Part shown: positions 6,454-12,597 of the stretch, piece after piece | Position numbering within the stretch: position 1 is the stretch's first letter | Layout of the letters: each line of letters begins with the position of its first letter | Assembly: GCA_035289805.1 (NCBI GenBank) | Contig: DATDWC010000036.1 | Location: forward strand, 1 to 15,727 | Direction of reading: 5' to 3' | DNA length: 15,727 nt | Origin: DATDWC01 sp035289805 | Lineage (GTDB): Bacteria > Patescibacteriota > Gracilibacteria > Peribacterales > Peribacteraceae | Program-made: the position numbers and the translations under genes | Notes under the pieces: model-generated | Told to the model about the DNA's origin: nothing | Databases searched by the model: none | The model's input: the letters and a program-made list of their open reading frames with translations, nothing else

Positions 6454-6754
6454 GCGGCTCATGCAGACGCAGAAGGAAATCCTCTCCATTGATCCACTCT
6501 CCGCCACAAAAGCGACCGCCCTCCTTGGAATCCTGTGGGCGCTGCTTGGATGGTTCTTGAATAGCCTGGTGATTAAGCTCTTCCTCGATGAAGCAACTGC
6601 AGGTGATCTCCCGCCCGCATTTTCGATCGAAGCACTCTTCTCCGGAGTGCTCGGTGGATTCATCGGTGGCGCACTCTCGGGGTGCCTTGGCTGCTTCGTC
6701 TACAACTTAATCGCACGGAAGATCGGCGGCATTAAGATGCAGATCCGAGAGTAA
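6452..6754 (+). CDS. Small two-helix membrane protein of unknown function
   Basis: A 100-residue protein (97 if the ATG at 6461 is used). Two hydrophobic segments are visible at about residues 22-42 (GILWALLGWFLNSLVIKLF) and 63-86, the second rich in Gly with small-residue spacing (GVLGGFIGGALSGCLG). The C-terminal end YNLIARKIGGIKMQI resembles the ending YNxxAxxxGGIxxxx of DUF3566-type and similar small archaeal and CPR membrane proteins. I do not recognise a function. It follows folE by 31 bases but seems to have its own promoter, so a folate role is not implied. It converges on the HEXXH-containing gene with only eight bases between stops. Confidence 0.7.
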   Translation: MRLMQTQKEILSIDPLSATKATALLGILWALLGWFLNSLVIKLFLDEATAGDLPPAFSIEALFSGVLGGFIGGALSGCLGCFVYNLIARKIGGIKMQIRE

Positions 6755-6762
6755 GAGAAAAC

Positions 6763-7425
6763 TTACGCTCCAACAGCAAGAGGGGTTTCCTGCCCCTCTG
6801 GTTCTTCGGCACGATCATCGATCTTTGTGAGATCGTGGGAATTATCGATCGCGACTTGCACTTCAGCTTCACTGTGACCAGAAGCCTGAACCGCTGCTAA
6901 GAATTTTGAGCGAATGCTATGGTACTCATCGGAGACGAATTGATCATCTTCAATTGTCCTTCCCTCGATGAGCTCACGCTGGTCAAATTCCTGGCCACCA
7001 AGGACAACGAAAGCAGAAGAATCCGACGGCCCCTCGTATGTTTGGTAGGCACCTGTGTGATCCCCCTGTTCATGTCGCTTCTCATGGGCATCTGCTTCTT
7101 GCGCCATTACAAGACTCTCTCCAGAGGGTTCCGAAGAAATAGTGAGTGAATCTGCCGCTACTTTACGAGTCGATCCATCATACAATCCACCGACGCCTGA
7201 CTCGAGTGTCTCGATAACGGTATCTCGTTCGAGTTGCTGGAGCTCACCTATGTAACGCTGTGCAGCTTCCTGCTCTTCCTTTGAGAGAATGACTGATGCT
7301 TGTTCTACATCTCTCTCTATATCACCTGCAGTCGTTCTGCCTCCTCCATCTGTTCTTTTCTCGACGACACGGTTAATAACTGTTGCTGCATCGATTGGGG
7401 CCGTTGATGTTTCGGGTGTATTCAT
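6763..7425 (-). CDS. Acidic orphan protein with an HEXXH motif
   Basis: A 220-residue hydrophilic, acidic protein with no signal peptide or membrane segment. I do not recognise the family. Residues 114-118 are HEKRH within AQEADAHEKRHEQGDH, an exact HEXXH zinc-metallopeptidase pattern with further His and Glu residues nearby (H123; several Glu at 146-160) that could be the third ligand. The N-terminal 75 residues are predicted helical and charged; the last 20 are rich in Glu and Pro and probably disordered. The ATG is preceded by TGGAA about 6 nt upstream, a weak ribosome site. Downstream of it on the same strand is no close gene. A zinc peptidase is possible, but a chance HEXXH in a His- and Glu-rich stretch is equally possible. 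Confidence 0.7.
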   Translation of the reverse strand: MNTPETSTAPIDAATVINRVVEKRTDGGGRTTAGDIERDVEQASVILSKEEQEAAQRYIGELQQLERDTVIETLESGVGGLYDGSTRKVAADSLTISSEPSGESLVMAQEADAHEKRHEQGDHTGAYQTYEGPSDSSAFVVLGGQEFDQRELIEGRTIEDDQFVSDEYHSIRSKFLAAVQASGHSEAEVQVAIDNSHDLTKIDDRAEEPEGQETPLAVGA

Positions 7426-7606
7426 AGTGATTCCATTCTCACGAGATCTAGAAAAAAATGAAACACAAAGAGGGGGAAAGTTCCGATTGATCGCTTTTTT
7501 ATGAGTAGAAAGCCACCTTATGAATCCCTCCCATCTTTTCTCTGGAAGGCGTGAGAAGGAAAAAGAGCAATTTGCGTGACTTTTTTTCTACCATGCATTA
7601 TCATGA

Positions 7607-8176
7607 CTATTTTCTCTCGTAGATCAGGAAGGTGTACGGGTGAAGATTCTCACTATCTGTTCCATGGGGATCCTCGTGAACAAGTGACCATTCGGTTGGA
7701 ACAATTGGAGGAAAAAATGTATCACCCTCAAAGTGAGCATGGATACGGGTTAGGTAAATGCGATTCGCAAAGGGTATGGCAGCCTCGTAGGTTTGTGCAC
7801 CTCCGATGACAAAAGCCTCTCCCTCCTGTGAGGGGCCCCCGCCCTTCGCATTGATAACAGAGGGTTCATCCACGATTCTCTGCGCAAGTTGGATCGCATC
7901 CTGAATGGAGGAAACAATATCAATATCGTAATCTGGGAGTGTAATGCCTCTCTTCCCACTCGCAATACTCTGTGTGATCACGATGTTCCTGCGATCGGGG
8001 AGTGGGGAGCTCCGCCGCTCAATGATGGATTCGAAGGTCTTCCTTCCCATGATCACAGGGTGCCCTTTTGTCGTATCGCGAAAGTAGCGGAGATCCGCCG
8101 GCAGATCCCATGGCAGTGTATTCCCCAATCCAATGACTCCATCTTCGTCAGCCGCTGCAATGAGGGAGAGAATCAT
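7607..8176 (-). CDS. folA: Dihydrofolate reductase
   Basis: Reduces dihydrofolate to tetrahydrofolate with NADPH, needed because thymidylate synthase produces dihydrofolate. Family motifs in order: GVIGLGNTLPWDLPADLRYF (residues 13-32, with D28 equivalent to the catalytic D27 of E. coli), VIMGRKTFESI (41-51, NADPH binding), FVIGGAQTYEAAIP (122-135), IYLTRI and GDTFFP. At 189 aa it is about 30 residues longer than E. coli DHFR. Most of the extra length is a Gly/Pro/Ser-containing loop at about 101-119, just before the FVIGGA strand. The start has AAGGA a few bases upstream. It is divergent from the ATP-grasp-like gene with 44 bases between. The three-prime flank up to 7425 (181 bases) holds no gene. 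Confidence 0.97.
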   Translation of the reverse strand: MILSLIAAADEDGVIGLGNTLPWDLPADLRYFRDTTKGHPVIMGRKTFESIIERRSSPLPDRRNIVITQSIASGKRGITLPDYDIDIVSSIQDAIQLAQRIVDEPSVINAKGGGPSQEGEAFVIGGAQTYEAAIPFANRIYLTRIHAHFEGDTFFPPIVPTEWSLVHEDPHGTDSENLHPYTFLIYERK

Positions 8177-8201
8177 TTTCCTTCAGAGGGAGCAAAGTAC
8201 G

Positions 8202-8209
8202 GTTATACT
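8202..8209. promoter_or_regulatory. Shared -10 region of the divergent dhfr and ATP-grasp-like genes
   Basis: On the plus strand TATACT (8204-8209) is a five-of-six -10 ending 11 nt before ATG 8221. On the minus strand the same bases read TATAAC (8207-8202), also five of six, placing a transcript start near 8195 and leaving a leader of about 19 nt with an AAGGA site for dhfr. One A/T core could therefore serve both directions. Confidence 0.45.
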
Positions 8210-8220
8210 CTACCCCGAGG

Positions 8221-9597
8221 ATGCAGACCGCACTTACGAAAAAAATTGCCCCGGCACGGATGCTTCTCCTCACGGAGGAGGAATGCGCTGCATATCACAC
8301 ATACCTCCAAAGCGATGATATGCCCTTTGATCTCAAGGATTCTGTGATTGCAGGGAGCATCGGCATAGAGGAGGAGCTCTTACAGAAAGCCGTACGCATT
8401 GCTGAGGTGTTCCGAAGGGCATGCCGATCACTCCATGCATCATTCCAAAAACACTCTGATACCCTGCTCAAGCCTTTCCAGGATCTCCCCTCCGTCCGAT
8501 CCTCGCTTTTAGCATCACCTTTCTGCCTTACATACTTTCGGATGGATTTCTTTTTGGATCAGCATGATGAGCGCGCTCCCTTAAAAATTATGGAAGTAAA
8601 TTCCGGGGGGGCGGGGCTTACGGATATGCTCCGCTGCATCCGTCATCTCCGGAGGATCCACACCTTCGATCCTCCGCAGGGATACCAATCGATCGAAATT
8701 CCAAACATGCTGCAGGCTCTTCTCCTTCATGGAAAAACTGTCGCACCTTTCAAAACTCTTGGCCTCGTGGGTGTAGAGAATGGGAGTGATGATTCACTGC
8801 TCGAATACATTGAGTATGCCAAGTGGCTGAAGGCAAATACCGATGTGGAACCGGTTCTCCTCTCGCTCACCGAGGGAGAACTTGCACTCCTCCCCAATGC
8901 ACAATACAAAAACCCGATTAAGGATTTACAGGAACTGGATGCCATCTTCTTCGATTGGTTCGAGAATCTTCCTGCGCTCGAAAAGGTGACCAAAAAACTC
9001 ATGGAGCTCAATATTCAAACAATCCCCGCACGCTCCGATCTCCTGTTTGAGCAGAAGCGCTTCCTGCCTCTCCTCCGCAATTGCGAAAAACCAGTTGCGA
9101 TCTCCCAATCAGATTGGGATCTCCTCTTAGGTGCGATTCTCCCGTCGTTTCCGCTGGAAGAGTTCGTGGAACACTTGGAGGAAATGAAGAGGTGGCCCGG
9201 CATCGTACTCAAAATGGATCTGGATTGCGCGAGTGAGAATGTGTTCATCTATGATTTTGAGAAGACGACGTACCAAGAAGCAGTCGCCTCGCTCACATTC
9301 ACACAGGCAAATGGCCATCCCACAAAAATTTTGGATTCAAACGCACTCAAACCGAGTTGGGTAGTGCAACGGTTTGTACCTCCGCCTCACATTCCACTTG
9401 CTACACCCACACCCGCATGGGTCGGCTACGACTACGCCCCCTACAAGTTCGATCTTATGACCTACCTCTGCTACGAAGAGGAAATTCCCCGCGTGCTCTT
9501 TGGGACCCGATGCTTCTCACGCGAGAAGTACGATGAGCTTACGGAAGAGGGCTTAGAGGACATTCTGTGGGGACCGGTGAGTATTATTGACAAATAA
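8221..9597 (+). CDS. ATP-grasp-like ligase, glutathionylspermidine-synthase type (putative)
   Basis: A 458-residue soluble protein. I do not recognise an exact family, but its layout resembles circularly permuted ATP-grasp enzymes such as glutathionylspermidine synthase. An early segment FRMDFFLDQ...LKIMEVNSGG (106-130) matches the RxDF and LxExN metal or substrate motifs. Then come a Rossmann-like stretch GLVGVENGS (181-189), FFDWFENL (243-250), FLPLL (281-285), a VLKMDLDCASENVFI segment with candidate nucleotide Lys331, and a hinge-type strand WVVQRFVPPP (380-389). The protein has a PPP stretch, typical of EF-P-dependent translation. It lies between dhfr and thyA; joining an amino acid to a small molecule, possibly a folate, is a guess. 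The ATG is 11 nt from a TATACT box; GAGG touches the ATG and is too close to act as a normal ribosome site. Confidence 0.6.
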   Translation: MQTALTKKIAPARMLLLTEEECAAYHTYLQSDDMPFDLKDSVIAGSIGIEEELLQKAVRIAEVFRRACRSLHASFQKHSDTLLKPFQDLPSVRSSLLASPFCLTYFRMDFFLDQHDERAPLKIMEVNSGGAGLTDMLRCIRHLRRIHTFDPPQGYQSIEIPNMLQALLLHGKTVAPFKTLGLVGVENGSDDSLLEYIEYAKWLKANTDVEPVLLSLTEGELALLPNAQYKNPIKDLQELDAIFFDWFENLPALEKVTKKLMELNIQTIPARSDLLFEQKRFLPLLRNCEKPVAISQSDWDLLLGAILPSFPLEEFVEHLEEMKRWPGIVLKMDLDCASENVFIYDFEKTTYQEAVASLTFTQANGHPTKILDSNALKPSWVVQRFVPPPHIPLATPTPAWVGYDYAPYKFDLMTYLCYEEEIPRVLFGTRCFSREKYDELTEEGLEDILWGPVSIIDK

Positions 9598-9614
9598 AAA
9601 ATATCGTGCATAAT
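9587..9614 (+). promoter_or_regulatory. Strong sigma70-type promoter (TTGACA, 16 nt, CATAAT), leaderless
   Basis: A perfect TTGACA at 9587-9592 is followed after 16 nt by CATAAT (9609-9614, five of six). The -10 ends seven bases before the ATG at 9622, so transcription should start at or next to the start codon. The -35 overlaps the end of the upstream coding region. There is no Shine-Dalgarno sequence. This is the best-looking promoter on the plus strand. Confidence 0.7.
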
Positions 9615-9621
9615 AATTTTC

Positions 9622-10116
9622 ATGGATCAGCAACCCAGCTCTGGACAACGCCTAGAAGAGACTGTTCGTCATATTTACCATGTGACATCAGAAGATTTTT
9701 ACGCGGACGGGCGCGATCGCATTCCTGATGACCTTGCTAATAGTTCTGAAGTAATGATTATGGAAGTGGAAACGATCGCTGTATATCAAAAACGTCTTCG
9801 AGATGTTCTTTGGACCCTCTTTATTAAAATTGGACCAGCGCTCAATTCCAATAGATTGCGAGAGGACTATGCCGATAATGACGCATGTGAGAAGGCATTA
9901 CGCAAAGTATGGTCAAGATATAAGGATGTACTGGCATGTCTCTCTCCTAGTGATGAAGACAATTCTCGCTTCGAGAAATCATACGATGATGCTTTTGGGA
10001 GATCACCGCGTAATCCTGTCGAAAAATTGCGGAGAGATACTATGATCTACATCCATAGGCTCGCTGAACAACTCCTCTTTCTTCTGAAGGAAGAAAACAA
10101 CAGAGATTCTCACTAA
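9622..10116 (+). CDS. Orphan soluble protein, function unknown
   Basis: A 164-residue, charged, mainly helical protein without signal peptide or membrane segment. I do not recognise it. Visible features are an acidic N-terminal half (SEDFYADGRDRIPDD), a hydrophobic-plus-basic central helix (YQKRLRDVLWTLFIKIG, residues 54-70) and a C-terminal helix with leucine spacing (IYIHRLAEQLLFLLKEE). It could be a small helical-bundle regulator or part of a toxin-antitoxin-like pair, but no partner gene is seen. Its codons look more A/T-rich than those of its neighbours (many ATT, CTT, GAT), compatible with recent arrival. It has a near-consensus promoter of its own and converges on thyA. Confidence 0.7.
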   Translation: MDQQPSSGQRLEETVRHIYHVTSEDFYADGRDRIPDDLANSSEVMIMEVETIAVYQKRLRDVLWTLFIKIGPALNSNRLREDYADNDACEKALRKVWSRYKDVLACLSPSDEDNSRFEKSYDDAFGRSPRNPVEKLRRDTMIYIHRLAEQLLFLLKEENNRDSH

Positions 10117-10136
10117 TGGTATCAGTCAATTTCTCT

Positions 10137-11012
10137 CTACACCGCAATCGGCGCTTTGATTGCAGGATACGGATCGTAATGTAAAACCTCGATATCTCCG
10201 AAGGTGAATTTGAAGAGATCGTTCACCTCTGAATTAAGTTTGAGTTGTGGAAGAGATTTTGGCTCTCGCTGAAGTTGTTCTTTGGCTTGATCAATATGAT
10301 TGAGGTAGAGATGCACATCACCAAAGGTATGCACAAAATCTCCAACTTCATATTCAGTTACTTGTGCAACGAGCGTTGTGAGAAGTGCGTACGAAGCAAT
10401 ATTGAAAGGAACCCCGAGAAACACGTCGGCGCTGCGCTGGTAGAGCTGGCAGCTCAATTTTCCATTCTGTACATAGAACTGGAAGAGAGAATGGCAGGGA
10501 GGGAGCCCTGCTTTCGCCATTTCCTCCACCTCCACCGGGTTCCACGCAGAAACAATGAGGCGACGGGAATTCGGATTTCGTTTGATTTCTTCGATCACCC
10601 ACTTGAGCTGATCAATCCCACCAAAATTTCTCCACTGTTTTCCGTACACTGGACCAAGTTCCCCCCATTTTTTTGCGAAAGCAGTATCGCTTCGAATTTT
10701 TTCCACGAACTCCTCGAGTGATTCTTCTTTGTATTCACTGCCCTTTGTATAATTTTTGTAGGGCCATTCGTTCCAGATATTCACACCGTGATCCACGAGA
10801 TATTTGATATTGGTATCGCCCGCAATGAACCAGAGGAGCTCGTGAGTAATTCCTCGCATGAAGACTTTTTTGGTGGTGAGGAGCGGGAAACCACGATCGA
10901 GAGGGATCCTCATCTGGTAGCCAAAAACGGAAAGTGTTCCAGTATTTGTTCGATCCTCCTTCTTCTGGCCATTCTCGAGGATGTGCGAGAGGAGATCTAA
11001 GTATTCGCGCAT
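10137..11012 (-). CDS. thyA: Thymidylate synthase ThyA
   Basis: Methylates dUMP to dTMP using 5,10-methylene-tetrahydrofolate and releases dihydrofolate, which the nearby DHFR recycles. The 291-residue protein has the full set of motifs: R21 in RTNTGT (phosphate), HELLWFIAGDTN (57-68), GPVYGKQWRNFGG (120-132), RRLIVSAWNP (150-159), the nucleophile C173 in LPPCHSLFQFYV, QRSADVFLGVPFNIASYALL (192-211) and HLYLNH (234-239). The insert between WNEW and LGPVYG is of the medium-length type and longer than in E. coli. It starts 18 bases after the yraN stop on the same strand, so the two are probably co-transcribed; the AGGAG overlapping the yraN stop is about 15 nt from the ATG, too far for an ideal ribosome site. 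Confidence 0.98.
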   Translation of the reverse strand: MREYLDLLSHILENGQKKEDRTNTGTLSVFGYQMRIPLDRGFPLLTTKKVFMRGITHELLWFIAGDTNIKYLVDHGVNIWNEWPYKNYTKGSEYKEESLEEFVEKIRSDTAFAKKWGELGPVYGKQWRNFGGIDQLKWVIEEIKRNPNSRRLIVSAWNPVEVEEMAKAGLPPCHSLFQFYVQNGKLSCQLYQRSADVFLGVPFNIASYALLTTLVAQVTEYEVGDFVHTFGDVHLYLNHIDQAKEQLQREPKSLPQLKLNSEVNDLFKFTFGDIEVLHYDPYPAIKAPIAV

Positions 11013-11030
11013 GGGAAGGGAATGGTACTC

Positions 11031-11390
11031 CTAGGATGCGACATCCTCAAAATGCTCCACCACTTTCCCCTCGCAGACCTCGATCACATCGATTCTGCCG
11101 GAGAGCTCAACCCCTTGTTCACGTTCTGTTTCGAGCCAGAGTTCCGCAGCTCGCTGCAGACGTGCAATTTTTCGGTGATCCACACGGATGGAAGGAGCGA
11201 ATGCTTCGTGAACTCTTTGATTCGCCTTCACTTCCACAAAAACAATCGTTTCCCCGTCGCGTGCGATGATATCGATCTCACCTGCCTGTGTTCGTATATT
11301 TCGCTGCAGGATCCGGTACCCACGCAAGGTGAGATACGCAGCTGCGAGATTTTCGCCCTGTTTGCCAATTTCGATGTGAGATTTCATCAT
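11031..11390 (-). CDS. yraN: YraN family (UPF0102) endonuclease-like protein
   Basis: A 119-residue protein of the UPF0102 family, which has a restriction-endonuclease-like fold and an uncertain role in DNA metabolism. Motifs: IGKQGENLAAAYLTLRGYRILQRN at the N-terminus, then GEIDIIARDGETIVFVEVKAN (residues 37-57), which carries the E-x(n)-D and E-V-K pattern of a PD-(D/E)xK nuclease (E38, D40, E53, K55), followed by a helix with RKIARLQRAAELWL. Length is normal. Two adjacent ATG codons open the frame and either could be used. It is transcribed just before thyA and is divergent from ssb across 178 bases. Confidence 0.93.
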   Translation of the reverse strand: MMKSHIEIGKQGENLAAAYLTLRGYRILQRNIRTQAGEIDIIARDGETIVFVEVKANQRVHEAFAPSIRVDHRKIARLQRAAELWLETEREQGVELSGRIDVIEVCEGKVVEHFEDVAS

Positions 11391-11568
11391 CTCGGGTGGG
11401 TGAACAGAAGTACACCGTACAGCAGACGCAAAATCCCCGCAACTGAGAAAACTTGCATCGAACGAAAAGGGAATTTAAGGTGGTGCCGTAACGTTACAAC
11501 TGGCAACGAGATCGAACCTACATCATCGGTCAAGAAGCCTCCTTTAATCCCATTTACCCCTATGTATC
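11391..11568. other. Intergenic region between divergent yraN and ssb
   Basis: These 178 bases contain no convincing gene. A 10-bp perfect palindrome GTAACGTTAC is at 11488-11497. The ssb side has TTTAAT at 11543-11548 as a weak -10 candidate and no Shine-Dalgarno sequence before the ATG at 11569. No clear promoter was found for yraN. Confidence 0.5.
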
Positions 11569-12420
11569 ATGTTCTCCCTTAACCGCGTACAACTCATTGG
11601 CTACGTCACGCAGCCTGTTTCTGTACGACAAACCCCCAGTGGCACGAGTGTCGCAGATATTAACGTTGCAACGCCGTACACATTCACCACGGATTCCGGC
11701 GAAACGCTCTCCGGAACCGCTTACCATTCCGTCACCGCATGGAGTGGCATGGCGGATGTCGCCGGGCAGTACCTTAAACCCGGCAGCCAGGTCTTCCTCT
11801 CCGGTCGCCTCCAGACCGATTCCTGGGAAGATGAATCAAGTCACGAAAAGAAGAGTAAGACTCGCATCGTTGCGATGGATCTCATCATGCTTGATCCCCG
11901 CAACGGTCAGATTGAGCTCTCCGAGAATGCAAAATCGCTCACGAACTGCCTCAACCGTGCAGATATCATCGGTAACCTCACGAAGGATCCCGAAGTCCGC
12001 ACCACGACCGCAGGCCACGCCGTGGTTTCCATGGGCATCGCTACAAACGAGCGCTGGAAAGATCGCGCTTCGAACGAAATCAAGGAGCGTACCGAGTTTA
12101 ATAACGTCGTCCTCTGGGGCGATCTTGCAAAGCTCGCTGCAGAAACCTTGAAGAAAGGTCAGCGCGTTCATGTCTATGGCCGTGTCCAGACCAGAAGTTG
12201 GGAAACGAAGCAGGGTAGCAAGCGCTACACCACGGAAATCGTGGCGGATGGCGTCTCGCTCCTTGGCGTCAAGAATACGGATCTCACGTACTCGAACGAA
12301 GCACCTTCGTTCTCAAAATCCGGAAAATCCTCCGAATCTCCCGCTGCAGTCTCCGCGGGAATGGAGGTTCCTCCGGTGAACTATGAATCTGAAGTAAAAG
12401 TTGAGGATCTTCCCTTTTAA
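11569..12420 (+). CDS. ssb: Single-stranded DNA-binding protein with two OB folds
   Basis: Binds single-stranded DNA during replication and repair. At 283 aa it is far longer than the usual 150-180. There are two OB domains in tandem: OB1 at about 1-115 (NRVQLIGYVTQPVSVRQTPSG to LIMLD) and OB2 at about 127-235 (NRADIIGNLTKDPEVRTT, ERWKD, VVLWGDLAKLAAETLKKGQRVHVYGRV). OB2 is the more canonical; OB1 is divergent. A Ser/Pro-rich linker leads to the tip VKVEDLPF, a version of the D-D-I-P-F protein-recruiting end. Tandem OB folds in one chain are known for Deinococcus-Thermus SSB, which works as a dimer, and the same is likely here. The gene is followed by a GC-rich hairpin and then efp on the same strand. 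Confidence 0.93.
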   Translation: MFSLNRVQLIGYVTQPVSVRQTPSGTSVADINVATPYTFTTDSGETLSGTAYHSVTAWSGMADVAGQYLKPGSQVFLSGRLQTDSWEDESSHEKKSKTRIVAMDLIMLDPRNGQIELSENAKSLTNCLNRADIIGNLTKDPEVRTTTAGHAVVSMGIATNERWKDRASNEIKERTEFNNVVLWGDLAKLAAETLKKGQRVHVYGRVQTRSWETKQGSKRYTTEIVADGVSLLGVKNTDLTYSNEAPSFSKSGKSSESPAAVSAGMEVPPVNYESEVKVEDLPF

Positions 12421-12435
12421 TTTGTATCTTGAATA

Positions 12436-12476
12436 GCGGGTTCGGGTTCGGGCTTGGGTTCGAACCCCCCGCTTTT
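12436..12476 (+). terminator. GC-rich hairpin with T-run after ssb; contains a G4 motif
   Basis: GCGGG (12436-12440) can pair with CCCGC (12468-12472) and is followed by TTTT, as in an intrinsic terminator. Inside it lies the 12-bp palindrome GGGTTCGAACCC (12456-12467). The left arm is also a perfect four-tract G-quadruplex motif: GGG at 12438, 12444, 12450 and 12456 with 3-nt loops. The T-run is short, so termination strength is uncertain. Confidence 0.5.
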
Positions 12477-12504
12477 CCTCTTATCACCATGAAATCATTT
12501 GTTA

Positions 12505-12531
12505 ATAAGGTCAGATGTTATCTGGTCTTAT
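12505..12531. promoter_or_regulatory. 27-nt inverted repeat upstream of efp
   Basis: ATAAGGTCAGAT and ATCTGGTCTTAT flank GTT. The arms are complementary at 10 of 12 positions and the other two form G-U pairs in RNA, so a continuous 12-bp hairpin is possible. It could be a protein operator or an RNA structure in the efp leader. It ends about 66 bases before the GTG start. Confidence 0.5.
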
Positions 12532-12566
12532 CCGCAGATACTCCCTAAACTAGCCCCAAATTTCTC

Positions 12567-12597
12567 GAGCCCGAACCCTCTCCCCGAACCCGCACCC
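12567..12597. repeat. C-tract array (GAACCC repeats) directly before the efp start
   Basis: Five runs of C (from 12570, 12576, 12582, 12589 and 12595) separated by 3-4 nt end at the GTG start codon. CCCGAACCC occurs twice (12570-12578 and 12583-12591) and is the reverse complement of GGGTTCGGG at 12438-12446. On the minus strand it is a five-tract G-quadruplex motif. It lacks any Shine-Dalgarno sequence. Confidence 0.55.

Noticed and set aside
7426..7606. Small open frames in the gap between dhfr and the HEXXH gene
   Set aside because: They run into neighbouring genes on the wrong strand, lack motifs, and no strong promoter or terminator was found in this A/T-rich gap.
11500..11530. tRNA T-arm-like GGTTCGATCTC on the minus strand
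   Set aside because: The flanking bases do not form a 5-bp T stem and no acceptor, D or anticodon arms are found.
12499..12597. N-terminal extension of EF-P from TTG 12499
   Set aside because: The 33 extra residues translate the C-tract repeat and the 27-nt inverted repeat; the conserved EF-P N-terminus begins at GTG 12598.
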